Positions 8,156 to 17,342 are shown, counted from the stretch's first letter. The stretch is DNA of 64,000 nucleotides from Micavibrio aeruginosavorus_D (GCF_051245535.1 NZ_CP195303.1:310001-374000), one strand, 5' to 3'. A program made the numbers and translations. Notes: generated by a model from the letters alone, not told the origin.

Positions 8156-8731
8156 TTATGTGCTGGCCTGCACGGCCTGTCCCGTGGCAATCAGGAAACA
8201 TTCAATGTTCCATAAAACGAGAAGGATGGAGAACGCGGGCGCGGCGGCCTGGCCATCCTGGGTGCGGACGGCCAGGAACCAGTAACCGATCATGGCCATC
8301 AAAGCGGGGATGATCACGGTGATAAACGTGACCGCCGTCGTTGCTAAAAACCCCATCAGCCAGGCCTCATTGCCCGTCACAATATCATAGGCTCCGGCGG
8401 CGATGCCAAGGGCGGTGCTGAGGATCGCGGTCCACAGGGCGGTGGTGCCCACATGGCTGTCCAGTGTGACTCTGCTTTTTCTATGTAAATAAACGGCGGG
8501 ACCAAAGCAGAGCAGGGTGAGGATTCCCAGGCTGGTCAGCAACCCCATCTTGGTTCCGTCCAGCATGAAGGCCTTTACGGCCCCGACCTCGGCGGTGGCG
8601 GCTTTGGCCACCTGTGGGGCCTGAAAGGCGAAGCACAGGATAAGGGGCACGAAAATAATCGCGGCCATGATCAGCCAGGCCAGCAGGGATTTTCCGGTGA
8701 AGAGCGTTTTGAGTGTGTTCATGGTTTTCAT
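8156..8731 (-). CDS. membrane protein of unknown function, four to five helices
   Basis: A 191-residue hydrophobic protein with helices at about residues 14-36, 63-80, 95-115, 125-150 and 165-185. It contains a long extracytoplasmic-like segment after the first helix (QAPQVAKAATAEVGAVK) and no recognised motif. It lies 11 bases upstream of ispB on the same strand, so co-transcription is likely, but nothing in its sequence links it to prenyl transfer. Start choice between MKTMN and the internal MNTL is open. Confidence 0.55.
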   Translation of the reverse strand: MKTMNTLKTLFTGKSLLAWLIMAAIIFVPLILCFAFQAPQVAKAATAEVGAVKAFMLDGTKMGLLTSLGILTLLCFGPAVYLHRKSRVTLDSHVGTTALWTAILSTALGIAAGAYDIVTGNEAWLMGFLATTAVTFITVIIPALMAMIGYWFLAVRTQDGQAAAPAFSILLVLWNIECFLIATGQAVQAST

Positions 8732-8756
8732 GCGTCCCTTTAATGCTCCTCAAAAA

Positions 8757-8882
8757 ACAAACCCCTCGCCCCCTGTCAAGGGGGAGAGGGATGCGGCGGC
8801 TTAGGCGGTACGCCTTAGCCGGAGCTGGGTGAGGGCGCTCTATCCCCCCACCCAACCCTCCCCCCTTTCCAAGGGGGAAGGG
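8757..8882. repeat. CCCTCTCCC-type GC-rich inverted repeat
   Basis: A compound element between divergent genes: an inverted CCCCCT(GTCA)AGGGGG, a central hairpin of GGCTTAGGCGGTACGCCTTAGCC, then GGGTGAGGG and CCCCCTTTCCAAGGGGG. A related short copy is near 60299. It belongs to a different family from the REP elements. Confidence 0.65.
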
Positions 8883-8901
8883 CTCGTTTTATAGTGAAGG
8901 C

Positions 8902-9663
8902 ATGAAAGCCGCACCTGAAGAGATTTATGTCCTCAACCAATCCGTCCGTCTGTTGCAACCGGGTGAGGGTGGGTTCCGCACGTCTTTGGATTCCGTGATG
9001 CTGGCCGCTGCGTGTCCGGCGAAGGCGGGCGACCGGGTGCTGGACCTTGGATGCGGGGTTGGTGGAGCGATTTTCTGTGTTCTCAAACGCTTGGCCGGCG
9101 TGTTTGGCTGCGGGATTGAGATTCAGGATGAATATGTTGAATTGGCACGACAAAATGCGGCCCTGAATAACAATACGGATCGGTGCGAATTTATTCATGG
9201 CAATATTGCTGAATTCGAAGTTTCTGATCCAAAACAACGCTTTGACCATGTGATCTTCAACCCACCTTTTATGGAGGCGGGAACGTGGACTCCATCGCCC
9301 GATACGGGCCGCGCCACGGCGCTGGGCCATGCGGATTTTGATCTGGATATCGGTGTGTGGGTGGATTGCGCGTTCCGGAATTTGAAATCCGGCGGGTCGA
9401 TGACCATCATCCACCGCGCCGATCGGACCGATGAAATCATTCAGGCCATGTGCGGGCGGACGGGCAATCGGCGGTTTGGTGCGGTGGAAATTTTCCCCCT
9501 CTGGCCCCGGGATGGGCAGGCGGCGAAGCGGGTGGTGATCCGCGCGGTGAAGGACCGGAAGACCCCGGCGACAATCCATGCCGGGCTGATCCTGCACGAA
9601 GCCAATGGTGATTATACGGAAAAAGCCGACGCCGTGTTACGAAACGGTGAACGGTTGTTCTGA
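8902..9663 (+). CDS. TrmN6-like tRNA adenine-N6 methyltransferase
   Basis: A 253-residue class I SAM methyltransferase. It has motif I VLDLGCGVG near residues 46-54, the acidic end of the second strand (CGIEIQD), and the NPPF catalytic motif (HVIFNPPFME) near residue 120, which marks amino-group (N6-adenine) methylases. The N-terminal LNQSVRLLQPGEGGFRTSLDSVMLAA matches the TrmN6/YfiC group, where the equivalent G-x-x-x-D-x-x-L-L-A segment binds the cofactor. The probable substrate is A37 of tRNA-Val, by family. It ends 31 bases before the S49 peptidase gene on the same strand. Confidence 0.85.
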   Translation: MKAAPEEIYVLNQSVRLLQPGEGGFRTSLDSVMLAAACPAKAGDRVLDLGCGVGGAIFCVLKRLAGVFGCGIEIQDEYVELARQNAALNNNTDRCEFIHGNIAEFEVSDPKQRFDHVIFNPPFMEAGTWTPSPDTGRATALGHADFDLDIGVWVDCAFRNLKSGGSMTIIHRADRTDEIIQAMCGRTGNRRFGAVEIFPLWPRDGQAAKRVVIRAVKDRKTPATIHAGLILHEANGDYTEKADAVLRNGERLF

Positions 9664-9693
9664 TGCCTGTTTAGGGGTGGGGGCGAATCTGGT

Positions 9694-10662
9694 ATGAATC
9701 GAAGCATGAACGCACATGATGATTTTGACCGGAATGACCATGGGGATTTTGACCGCGACACAGGCCGCGACGATCCCCCAATGATCAATGTGAAAAAGGC
9801 CGAAGGCTTGCCCGTCATCGGGCCGCTTCTGGCGAAGATTTTCGATAAGGGCTCGCGCGTCGGCGTGGTGCGCCTGTCCGGTGTTTTGACCGATATGGGC
9901 GGAATGCGGAAAAACACCCTGTCCTATGCCCGCGTGTCCAAGGCGGTGGAGAAGGCCTTTTCCATCCGCGGTGTCCGCGCCGTGGCGCTGGTGATCAATT
10001 CCCCCGGCGGCGCGCCGGCGCAAGCCTCCCTCATTGCCGGGCTGGTTCGCCAATTGTCGGACGAAAAAGACATTCCCGTTTTCGCCTTTGTCGAGGATGT
10101 GGCCGCGTCGGGCGGGTACTGGCTCGCCTGCGCCGGGGACAAGATTTACGCGCAGGATTGTTCCATCGTCGGGTCCATCGGCGTGATTTCCGCCGGGTTC
10201 GGCATGGACCGCCTGATCGCCAAATTTGGCGTGACCCGCCGCCTGTACACGGCGGGGCGGGACAAATCCATGCTCGACCCGTTTTCGCCGGAGAAGCCGG
10301 AGGATGTGGAGCGGCTGAAGGATCTTCAGGCGGGCATCCATGAACAATTTATCGACTGGGTGCGGTCGCGCCGTGGCGATGCCATTCGCGCCGCCGGACC
10401 GGAATTGTTCGAAGGGCGGTTCTGGATCGGCCGGCCTGCCATCGATCTGGGCTTGATCGACGGCATTGGCGATGTGCGCGGCGTGATGCGCGAAAAATTC
10501 GGCCCCGATGTGCGGTTGATTGAAACCAGCGCGAAACCGCCGTTCATTCCGGCGTTTCTGGCGGCCCGTGGCGGTGGCATTGCGTTTGATGAATCTGCGC
10601 TGGTCAACGGCGCGATCGCCGCGATTGAAGACCGCAGCCATTGGGCACGCTACGGGTTATAA
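9694..10662 (+). CDS. S49-family peptidase, short SppA/SohB-like form
   Basis: A 322-residue protease of the SppA clan with one catalytic domain. The nucleophile is Ser139 in DVAASGGYW, and the likely general base is Lys191 in AGRDKSMLDPF; this Ser-Lys pair within one domain is the short bacterial form. A substrate-binding loop VINSPGG comes before it. There is no clear signal peptide or transmembrane helix; the N-terminus is very Asp-rich (DDFDRNDHGDFDRD), which is unusual. It is distinct from the membrane-anchored double-domain SppA at 37883. Cytoplasmic or peripheral membrane location is inferred. Confidence 0.88.
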   Translation: MNRSMNAHDDFDRNDHGDFDRDTGRDDPPMINVKKAEGLPVIGPLLAKIFDKGSRVGVVRLSGVLTDMGGMRKNTLSYARVSKAVEKAFSIRGVRAVALVINSPGGAPAQASLIAGLVRQLSDEKDIPVFAFVEDVAASGGYWLACAGDKIYAQDCSIVGSIGVISAGFGMDRLIAKFGVTRRLYTAGRDKSMLDPFSPEKPEDVERLKDLQAGIHEQFIDWVRSRRGDAIRAAGPELFEGRFWIGRPAIDLGLIDGIGDVRGVMREKFGPDVRLIETSAKPPFIPAFLAARGGGIAFDESALVNGAIAAIEDRSHWARYGL

Positions 10663-10677
10663 GGGGCGGATATTGCC

Positions 10678-11187
10678 ATGAGCTTTTACACCAATATCTT
10701 TACCGATGCGGCTGGCTTGATGGCCATGGCGGCCAAGCACCCGGACAATCAATTTATCCTGTCGCCCGCATCCAAGCGCGGCACGCCGGACCCCATGCCA
10801 TTACTGCAGATGGATCACACGGCGCTGTATGCGTTGCGCGTCAATGATGCCGGGGTGATTGTGGCGGCGGCGACGTATAGTGATGAATCGTCCCAGAACA
10901 TTTTGAAATTACAGCAGGTCAGCACACGATCCGGTTATAAGCGGGCCGGGCATGGCAGTGTGATGGTCCATTTAATGTTTGGACATGCGGCGGGGGCCGG
11001 ACGTGTACTGGCCCTGACACCGTTTGAACAGGACGGCGCGGCAGCCGCTGTACCGGGATTGCCTGATCTGCATGTCACGCATTATCCAACTTTGAAAATT
11101 CTCTATGATGGGCAAACCACGCCCGTTGCTGGCCGCAGCCGCTATCGGCTGGAATACACGCCCTGTGGGTTGGTTCCGGTTTTTTAA
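10678..11187 (+). CDS. hypothetical protein, possibly GNAT-like
   Basis: A 169-residue protein 15 bases after the S49 peptidase gene and probably co-transcribed with it. The segment GYKRAGHGSVMVHLMFGHA loosely resembles the acetyl-CoA loop of GNAT acetyltransferases (R-x-x-G-x-G), preceded by strands AGVIVAAATYS and LKLQQVSTR. The match is weak and the usual Q/R-x-x-G-x-G/A is imperfect, so I leave the function open. No signal or membrane segment. Confidence 0.5.
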   Translation: MSFYTNIFTDAAGLMAMAAKHPDNQFILSPASKRGTPDPMPLLQMDHTALYALRVNDAGVIVAAATYSDESSQNILKLQQVSTRSGYKRAGHGSVMVHLMFGHAAGAGRVLALTPFEQDGAAAAVPGLPDLHVTHYPTLKILYDGQTTPVAGRSRYRLEYTPCGLVPVF

Positions 11188-11241
11188 GCGGTCAATGTCG
11201 TAATCGTCATTTTTGCTTTTCACATTTCACCCCGCCTTCAT

Positions 11242-11309
11242 TGTCATACCGGCGAAGGCCGGTATCCATTGGATGGATCGTATGGATTCCCGCCTTCGCG
11301 GGAATGACG
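11242..11309. repeat. REP-like element, copy 3
   Basis: GTCATACCGGCGAAGGCCGG and TTCCCGCCTTCGCGGGAATGAC palindromes flanking an ATCCATTGGATGGAT centre. Confidence 0.9.
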
Positions 11310-11378
11310 AAGAAGAAAAATAATGCACAAACCTCGTGGCGTTCGTCGCGCCCGTGGCGGTTAAATCTTAATCTATTT

Positions 11379-11470
11379 TGATGAAGATCCCGGCCTGCGC
11401 CGGGATGACGATGGGGTGGGTATGACACGCAATCAAAAAACACATCCCCCGGACAAGCCGGGGGATGACG
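11379..11470. repeat. two half REP-like elements, copy 4
   Basis: Single palindromes GATCCCGGCCTGCGCCGGGATGACG (written in part: ATCCCGGC...GCCGGGAT) and ATCCCCCGGACAAGCCGGGG, without partner arms. Confidence 0.75.
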
Positions 11471-11501
11471 ATATTGGATAAAATTTTTGTGTCGAGCTTC
11501 G

Positions 11502-11912
11502 TTACATGCTCATCCCGCCGGATTGGGTGATCTGGCGATCCCATCTGCGGTTTTGTTCGCTGTCCGATGTGTTGGCGCGATCCAGCGCACTGTCGACATC
11601 TTTCAACAATTGCGGTGTGACATCGACGGACTTCACGGCATCGGCGGCTTCTTTAAATGATTCTTTGGCTTTGCCGACCAGTTCATCCAAAAATCCCGGT
11701 GTGCGTTCAATCCCGGCGTAACAATTCGCCACATCGGTGCGCACGGTCTGGTACTTGTCGGTGTCGTATTGGTCGTTGATCTTTTTATCGATCGCGCTGT
11801 AACCGTTTTCGTCGACCTCACCCATGGCCAGGGCGCGGCTTTCGTTATCGGTGGCTTCGCAGGCTTCGGCCTTTTCGATTTTGGCCTGATACTCTTCAAA
11901 ACTCTCTGCCAT
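11502..11912 (-). CDS. small helical hypothetical protein
   Basis: A 136-residue, strongly charged and mostly helical protein (about 40% Glu, Asp, Lys and Arg). The start at 11912 is preceded by GAAGGGGG. Two cysteines (EACEAT near residue 17 and NCYAG near 64) are the only unusual residues. There is no signal peptide, membrane helix or recognised domain. It ends with TQSGGMSM. The REP-filled spacer follows it. Confidence 0.6.
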   Translation of the reverse strand: MAESFEEYQAKIEKAEACEATDNESRALAMGEVDENGYSAIDKKINDQYDTDKYQTVRTDVANCYAGIERTPGFLDELVGKAKESFKEAADAVKSVDVTPQLLKDVDSALDRANTSDSEQNRRWDRQITQSGGMSM

Positions 11913-12037
11913 CACGGCCCCCTTCAAACCCCTGATTCCGGGTTTTGGTGTATAGAACTGGCCCTATTATGGGGGCAAGGGGGTGAAGTTATGGTTAATA
12001 TTTGGCGAAAATCGGCCTGTTCCATGGGATAGGCATG

Positions 12038-12071
12038 AAAAAAAGCCCCCGGCCAAGGCGAGGGCTTTTTT
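12038..12071 (-). terminator. terminator of glyS
   Basis: AAAAAAAGCCC...GGGCTTTTTT hairpin just past the minus-strand glyS stop. Confidence 0.8.
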
Positions 12072-12086
12072 GAAAGGCTGAAACGC

Positions 12087-13637
12087 TTAAAGGCTGCGAA
12101 TATTTTTCCGCAAATACTCGGCCACATGGTCCAGGCCAATACGCTCCTGCGACATCGTGTTGCGTTCGCGCACCGTCACGGTTTGGTCGGATACCGTCTG
12201 GTCATCAATGGTGAAGCAATACGGCGTGCCGATTTCGTCCTGACGGGCGTAGCGTTTACCGATGTTTTGTTTGATGTCCAGATCCACCGCAAATTCGTTG
12301 CGGATATCCATGTACAGTTTCGTGGCGATGACCGGGTGCTGGTCCTTCGCCGTCAACGGCAGGATGGCGGCCTTCTTCGGTGCCAATGCCGGGTGCAGGT
12401 TCAAATACACGCCGGACGGACGGTTCGGGTCCGGGGTATAGGCTTCGCACAGCAGGGCCAGAACGCCGCGGGTCAAACCGGCGGCGGGTTCGATGACATC
12501 CGGAATGAATTTGTTTTTCGGGTCCATCGGGTCGGTGTATTCCATTTTAACGCCGGAATGCTTCTGGTGCTGCGTCAAATCGAAATTGCAACGGTGGGCA
12601 ATGCCCTCCAATTCGCCAAAGCCCGGCGCGGTGAAGGGGAAGCGATATTCAATGTCGGCGGTGCCCAGACCTTCCTTCGCATAGTGGGACAATTCATCCT
12701 TGTCATGATCGCGCATGCGGACATTTTCGCTGACCAGACCGATGGCGGTCCAGAATTTCTGGCGCTGTTCAAACCAGAAATCGCGCCACATTTTGGCTTC
12801 GCTCGGGTGGCAGAACCATTCCATTTCCATTTGTTCAAATTCGCGGGAACGGAAGATGAAGTTGCGCGGGTTGACCTCGTTGCGGAAGGCCTTGCCCACT
12901 TGCGCAATACCAAACGGCACGCGCACGCGGGATGAATCCAGCACGTTTTTGAAGTTCAGGAAGATGCCCTGCGCCGTTTCCGGGCGCAGATACGCCTTGT
13001 TATCATCGCCGCCCGTGGCGCCGACGAAGGTGTGGAACATCAGGTTGAATTGTTTCGGTTCGGTCAGGGTGCCGGGCGTTTTCGTGTCCGGGCCGACGAT
13101 GGTGGCGTAGGCCGTAACCGGCAGGTTGACCAGCGGGGTGGCTTCGAAATTGCCAATGCTCTTGCCACCGGACAGGTTTTTGATGCGCTTGGCGATCACA
13201 TCTTCTTCTTCATTTTCCATGAAGGCGTAACCGTTGCCTTCGCCGTTCTTCGGCATGTATGCAATCAAATGGTCGGCGCGATACCGCAATTTGGTTTCGC
13301 GGCAATCCACCATCGGGTCGGAGAATCCGCCGACGTGGCCCGATGCTTCCCATGTTTTCGGATTTTGGATGATCGAGGAATCGAGGCCGACAATATCCAC
13401 CGGCTGGCCATCTGGGCCAACGGGCGGGCAGGTGACCATCCATTTCCACCACAAATCGCGCAAATTGTTTTTCAGCTCAACACCCAGTGGGCCGTAATCC
13501 CAAAACCCGTTCAGGCCGCCATAAATGTCGGACGCCGGAAAGACGAAGCCACGGCGTTTGCACAGGGCGACGATTTCCTTCATATCCTTTACGGAATTGG
13601 CGATTTCTGCGGATGTTTTTTCTTGAGCGACAGACAT
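12087..13637 (-). CDS. glyS: glycyl-tRNA synthetase, single-subunit (alpha2) type
   Basis: A 516-residue class II aminoacyl-tRNA synthetase that charges tRNA-Gly. The start at 13637 has AGGAAA upstream and begins MSVAQEKTSAE; the longer frame is not needed. Signatures: KRRGFVFPASDIYGGLNGFWDYGPLG at residues 26-51 (described by position), motif 2 FRNEVNPRNFIFRSREFEQMEMEWF, motif 3 near VIEPAAGLTRGVLALL, then the anticodon-binding domain (LAPKKAAILPL). This is the homodimeric type found in Gram-positives, archaea and eukaryotes, not the alpha2-beta2 GlyQ/GlyS type usual in proteobacteria. A glyQ gene is not visible in the window. Confidence 0.93.
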   Translation of the reverse strand: MSVAQEKTSAEIANSVKDMKEIVALCKRRGFVFPASDIYGGLNGFWDYGPLGVELKNNLRDLWWKWMVTCPPVGPDGQPVDIVGLDSSIIQNPKTWEASGHVGGFSDPMVDCRETKLRYRADHLIAYMPKNGEGNGYAFMENEEEDVIAKRIKNLSGGKSIGNFEATPLVNLPVTAYATIVGPDTKTPGTLTEPKQFNLMFHTFVGATGGDDNKAYLRPETAQGIFLNFKNVLDSSRVRVPFGIAQVGKAFRNEVNPRNFIFRSREFEQMEMEWFCHPSEAKMWRDFWFEQRQKFWTAIGLVSENVRMRDHDKDELSHYAKEGLGTADIEYRFPFTAPGFGELEGIAHRCNFDLTQHQKHSGVKMEYTDPMDPKNKFIPDVIEPAAGLTRGVLALLCEAYTPDPNRPSGVYLNLHPALAPKKAAILPLTAKDQHPVIATKLYMDIRNEFAVDLDIKQNIGKRYARQDEIGTPYCFTIDDQTVSDQTVTVRERNTMSQERIGLDHVAEYLRKNIRSL

Positions 13638-13753
13638 GGTTTTCCTGCGGTTTTTGCAATAAATTGGGAACCGACACATTACCGTTTCGGGAAAACCCTG
13701 TAAAGCGGGTTTGCGCCCCGCACAATGGGCAAAAATATAAGGGAAACAAGGCG

Positions 13754-14266
13754 ATGGCCGAAACAATCACAATCCGCATGGCCATTGATGCCGATGGGAC
13801 CGCTTTAAACGCCCTGCGCCCGCAGATGGACCGGGTGCGGGATGATCGATATTTCGCGCAATGTATGGGTGAAATTGCCGCCGAATGCCGGGTGATGTTT
13901 GTGGCGGAAACGGGCGCGGGCATCGTCGGGTATGTCATGCTGAATCGCCAATCGCGCTATCAACCGTTCCGCAGCGCCGGGATCTATGAAATTCAGGATC
14001 TCTACGTCCTGCCCGATCACCGCCGTGGCGGTGTGGGCGAACAATTGGTGCAGGCGTGCGAAGATCAGGCGCGATCAGAAAAATGCGACATGATCGGTCT
14101 GGCCGTGGGCCTGCATGCCGGATTTGGCTCGGCCCAACGCCTGTACACACGGCGCGGGTATGTGCCGGATGGTTTCGGTCTCGTCTATGACATGGACCGC
14201 GTATCCGAAGGTGCGTTTGTGTGCGTGGATGATGATTTGAATTTGATGATGGTGAAAGATTTTTAA
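13754..14266 (+). CDS. GNAT-family N-acetyltransferase
   Basis: A 170-residue single-domain acetyltransferase. The ATG at 13754 is preceded by AAGGGAAAC and fits the domain start (ITIRMAIDADGTALNAL); the frame extends upstream without coding character. The acetyl-CoA loop is DHRRGGVGEQLV (R-R-x-G-V-G), preceded by the strand IYEIQDLYVLP and followed by AQRLYTRRGYV near residue 135, all standard for GNAT. The substrate is unknown. It diverges from glyS across a spacer of 116 bases that must hold both promoters. Confidence 0.85.
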   Translation: MAETITIRMAIDADGTALNALRPQMDRVRDDRYFAQCMGEIAAECRVMFVAETGAGIVGYVMLNRQSRYQPFRSAGIYEIQDLYVLPDHRRGGVGEQLVQACEDQARSEKCDMIGLAVGLHAGFGSAQRLYTRRGYVPDGFGLVYDMDRVSEGAFVCVDDDLNLMMVKDF

Positions 14267-14283
14267 GGGCTGTGGTTTTTTTG

Positions 14284-14430
14284 ACCACGAATAAACACGA
14301 ATACAGGGGCATAACATCCAGAGGCCGTCATCCCGGCGAAGGCCGGGATCTTCCAGCCATAATGGACGAAGACCCCGGCCTTCGCCGGGGTGACGAAATT
14401 CATTTGTGTTTATTCGTGTCCATTCGTGGT
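14284..14430. repeat. REP element nested in a second inverted repeat, copy 5
   Basis: A REP copy (14327-14395) lies between two inverted 19-base arms: ACCACGAATAAACACGAAT at 14284-14302 and its near reverse complement at 14412-14430 (17 of 19 match). The outer motif recurs near 30630. Confidence 0.8.
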
Positions 14431-14543
14431 TTGAAACATTGAATTTTCCCATATTCCAGATGTGGAAAACCTCACCGCAATATCCCCCGTCTCTGCCCCG
14501 AATCGGATAGGATAACCCCGACATTTTTCGATCCGGGGAGATC

Positions 14544-17246
14544 ATGCCAATGACCACGCAATGGGTTTACAGTTTCGGTGCCAAGGAAAGCAATGCGCGG
14601 CCGAATACGCCGGGGCCTGTAAAAAACTTGCTGGGTGGCAAGGGGGCCAATCTGGCCGAAATGGCGTCGTTGGGTTTGCCCGTTCCCCCCGGTTTCACGA
14701 TCACGACCGAAGTGTGCACGGCGTTTTATAAAAACGCTGAACAATACCCCGCCGCATTGCGCGCGCAGGTGGATGCGGCGCTGAAGAAAATTGAAAATGC
14801 CGTCGGTGTAAAATTTGGCGATGCCAAAAACCCGTTGCTGCTCTCTGTCCGGTCCGGTGCGCGTGTGTCTATGCCGGGCATGATGGATACGGTTTTGAAT
14901 CTCGGTTTGAACGATGAAACCGTAATCGGCTTGGCCACATCGTCGGGCGATGAGCGGTTTGCGTGGGATTCATACCGCCGCTTCGTTCAAATGTATGGCG
15001 ATGTTGTTCTGGGCGTATCGCACCATGATTTCGAAGACATTCTGGATCAGCAAAAACGCGACGATAACGTGTTCAACGACACCGATTTGTCGGCGGATGC
15101 GTGGAAAAGCGTGGTCGCCGCCTACAAGGCTTTGGTGAAGCGGGATACCGGTGCCGATTTCCCGATGAACCCGGTTGACCAATTGTGGGGTGCCGTTGGT
15201 GCCGTATTTAAGTCATGGATGACGGCGCGCGCCGTTTCATACCGTGCCATTCACGATATTCCCGAAGATTGGGGCACCGCCGTCAACGTTCAGGCGATGG
15301 TGTTTGGCAATATGGGTGATGATTGCGCCACGGGCGTGGCCTTCACCCGCGATCCATCCACGGGTGAAAATTATTTCTACGGCGAATATTTGATCAACGC
15401 GCAGGGCGAGGATGTCGTGGCCGGTATCCGCACGCCGCAATCTCTGACCATTCTGGGGCGTGAGAAGGAAGGGTCAAACCTGCCGTCGATGGAAGAAACC
15501 ATGCCGGGCGTGTTCAAACAATTGGACGACGTGCGCAAGGTCTTGGAAAAACATTACCGCGATATGCAGGACATTGAATTCACCGTGCAAAGCGGCACGC
15601 TGTATATGCTGCAAACCCGCACCGGAAAGCGCACCAGCGCGGCGGCCCTGAAAATCGCCGTGGATATGGTGGGCGAGGGGTTGATTACCAAGGAAGAGGC
15701 CCTGTTGCGTCTGGAGCCGCAGGCGCTGGACCAATTGTTGCACCCCACATTGGACCCCGCCGCGCATAAAACGATTTTGACACGCGGCCTGCCGGCATCG
15801 CCGGGCGCAGCCAGCGGCATCGTGGTGTTCAGCGCCGATGATGCCGAAGCGATGGCGAAGGACGGGAAGAAAGTTATCCTCTGCCGCCGCGAAACCAGCC
15901 CGGAAGATATTCACGGCATGCATGCCGCCGCCGGTATCCTGACCACGCGCGGTGGCATGACCAGTCACGCCGCCGTCGTTGCGCGCGGTATGGGCCGGGC
16001 TTGTGTCGCCGGGGCGGGCGCGTTGCAGATTGATTACGAAACCGCAACCATGCGCGTCGGCGACCGTGTGGTGAAGGCGGGCGATGTCATCACCATCGAT
16101 GGCGGAGCAGGCGAAGTAATGCTGGGCGCGGTTCCGACCGTGCAAGCGGAATTGTCCGGTGATTTTGCGAATGTGATGCAATGGGCGGATGATGTGCGCC
16201 GCATGGGCGTGCGCGCGAATGCCGAAACGCCGCTGGATGCCAAAACCGCGCGCGGGTTCGGGGCGGAGGGGATCGGTTTGTGCCGGACCGAACATATGTT
16301 CTTTGACCCGACACGCATTCAACATGTCCGCGAAATGATTTTCGCCAACAATGCGCCCGCGCGGCGTGATGCGCTGGCGAAATTGTTGCCCGCGCAACGG
16401 GGTGATTTTGCCGAATTGTTTGAAATCATGCGCGGCCTGCCCGTCACCATCCGTTTGCTGGACCCGCCATTGCATGAATTCCTGCCGCAAAGCGATGCGG
16501 ATATTGCGGAATTTGCTCGCATCGCCACTATCGGCGCGGATCAGGTGCGGATGCGCCTGCGCGAACTGCATGAAACAAACCCGATGCTGGGGCATCGCGG
16601 GTGCCGTCTGGGCATGACCTATCCGGAAATTTATGAAATGCAGGTCCGCGCGATTTTCGAAGCGGCGATCAAGGTTGATGTGACGCCGGAAATCATGATC
16701 CCGTTGATCGCCACGCACCGTGAACTGGCCGTGTTGAAAAAACTGGTCGATGAAACGGCGCAGGCTGTATTTGGCGAAACCGGAAAAACAATATCCTACA
16801 CGGTCGGCACCATGATTGAATTGCCGCGCGCGGCGTTAACGGCGGATGAAATCGCCCCCGATGCCGCGTTCTTCAGCTTTGGCACAAACGACCTGACGCA
16901 AACCACATTGGGCCTCAGCCGCGATGATTCCGCCACGTTCATGAATGATTATTTGCGCCAAGGCGTATTCGCGCGCGATCCGTTTGCCACGCTGGACATT
17001 GACGGGGTGGGGCAGTTGGTGCGCATCGCGGTGGAAAAAGGTCGTAAAGCCCGCCCGGATATCAAACTGGGCATTTGCGGCGAACATGGCGGTGACCCGG
17101 CCTCGATCGCGTTCTGTGAATCGGTGGGGTTGGATTATGTGTCCTGTTCCCCGTACCGCGTGCCCATCGCACGACTGGCCGCGGCACAAGCGACAATTCG
17201 GGAGAATACCGGAAAAAAGCCTGATGCCGTCAAACGGGCGGCGTAG
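14544..17246 (+). CDS. ppdK: pyruvate, phosphate dikinase
   Basis: A 900-residue enzyme that interconverts pyruvate, ATP and Pi with PEP, AMP and PPi. Domain order: ATP-grasp N-terminal half (GGKGANLAEMASLGLPVPPG), then the phosphohistidine domain with TRGGMTSHAAVVARG and catalytic His475, then the PEP/pyruvate barrel with GICGEHGGDP and Cys845. GGKGAN at residues 33-38 and the SVRSG motif are intact. The length is typical. The ribosome site GGGGAG precedes the ATG; an internal ATG two codons later is possible. With MaeB it gives a complete malate-pyruvate-PEP route. Confidence 0.97.
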   Translation: MPMTTQWVYSFGAKESNARPNTPGPVKNLLGGKGANLAEMASLGLPVPPGFTITTEVCTAFYKNAEQYPAALRAQVDAALKKIENAVGVKFGDAKNPLLLSVRSGARVSMPGMMDTVLNLGLNDETVIGLATSSGDERFAWDSYRRFVQMYGDVVLGVSHHDFEDILDQQKRDDNVFNDTDLSADAWKSVVAAYKALVKRDTGADFPMNPVDQLWGAVGAVFKSWMTARAVSYRAIHDIPEDWGTAVNVQAMVFGNMGDDCATGVAFTRDPSTGENYFYGEYLINAQGEDVVAGIRTPQSLTILGREKEGSNLPSMEETMPGVFKQLDDVRKVLEKHYRDMQDIEFTVQSGTLYMLQTRTGKRTSAAALKIAVDMVGEGLITKEEALLRLEPQALDQLLHPTLDPAAHKTILTRGLPASPGAASGIVVFSADDAEAMAKDGKKVILCRRETSPEDIHGMHAAAGILTTRGGMTSHAAVVARGMGRACVAGAGALQIDYETATMRVGDRVVKAGDVITIDGGAGEVMLGAVPTVQAELSGDFANVMQWADDVRRMGVRANAETPLDAKTARGFGAEGIGLCRTEHMFFDPTRIQHVREMIFANNAPARRDALAKLLPAQRGDFAELFEIMRGLPVTIRLLDPPLHEFLPQSDADIAEFARIATIGADQVRMRLRELHETNPMLGHRGCRLGMTYPEIYEMQVRAIFEAAIKVDVTPEIMIPLIATHRELAVLKKLVDETAQAVFGETGKTISYTVGTMIELPRAALTADEIAPDAAFFSFGTNDLTQTTLGLSRDDSATFMNDYLRQGVFARDPFATLDIDGVGQLVRIAVEKGRKARPDIKLGICGEHGGDPASIAFCESVGLDYVSCSPYRVPIARLAAAQATIRENTGKKPDAVKRAA

Positions 17247-17257
17247 GTTCTCTCAAT

Positions 17258-17332
17258 GTCATTCCCGCGAAGGCGGGAATCCATGGTGATTATCCGTTCT
17301 ACCCTATGGATCCCCGCTTTCGCGAGGATGAC
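17258..17332. repeat. REP-like element, copy 6
   Basis: GTCATTCCCGCGAAGGCGGGAAT plus a second, slightly degenerate palindrome TCCCCGCTTTCGCGAGGA, between the convergent ppdK and ygfZ. Confidence 0.88.
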
Positions 17333-17342
17333 AATGGAGGGA

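Larger units (their letters stand above)
11188..11501. other. gene-free stretch filled with REP-like elements
   Basis: About 314 bases between convergent genes. It contains a full REP copy (11242-11309) and two half copies (11379-11412 and 11442-11470). The reading frames here translate the repeats into the familiar IPAKAGIHTIHPMDTGLRRYD pattern and are not genes. I see no other feature. Confidence 0.85.

Noticed and set aside
11207..11443. Reading frame between 11188 and 11501
   Set aside because: It is translated REP sequence (IPAKAGIHTIHPMDTGLRRYD), a known annotation artefact.
15474..16718. 414-residue minus-strand frame inside ppdK
   Set aside because: Shadow of a strong catalytic gene; composition typical of antisense reading in GC-rich DNA.
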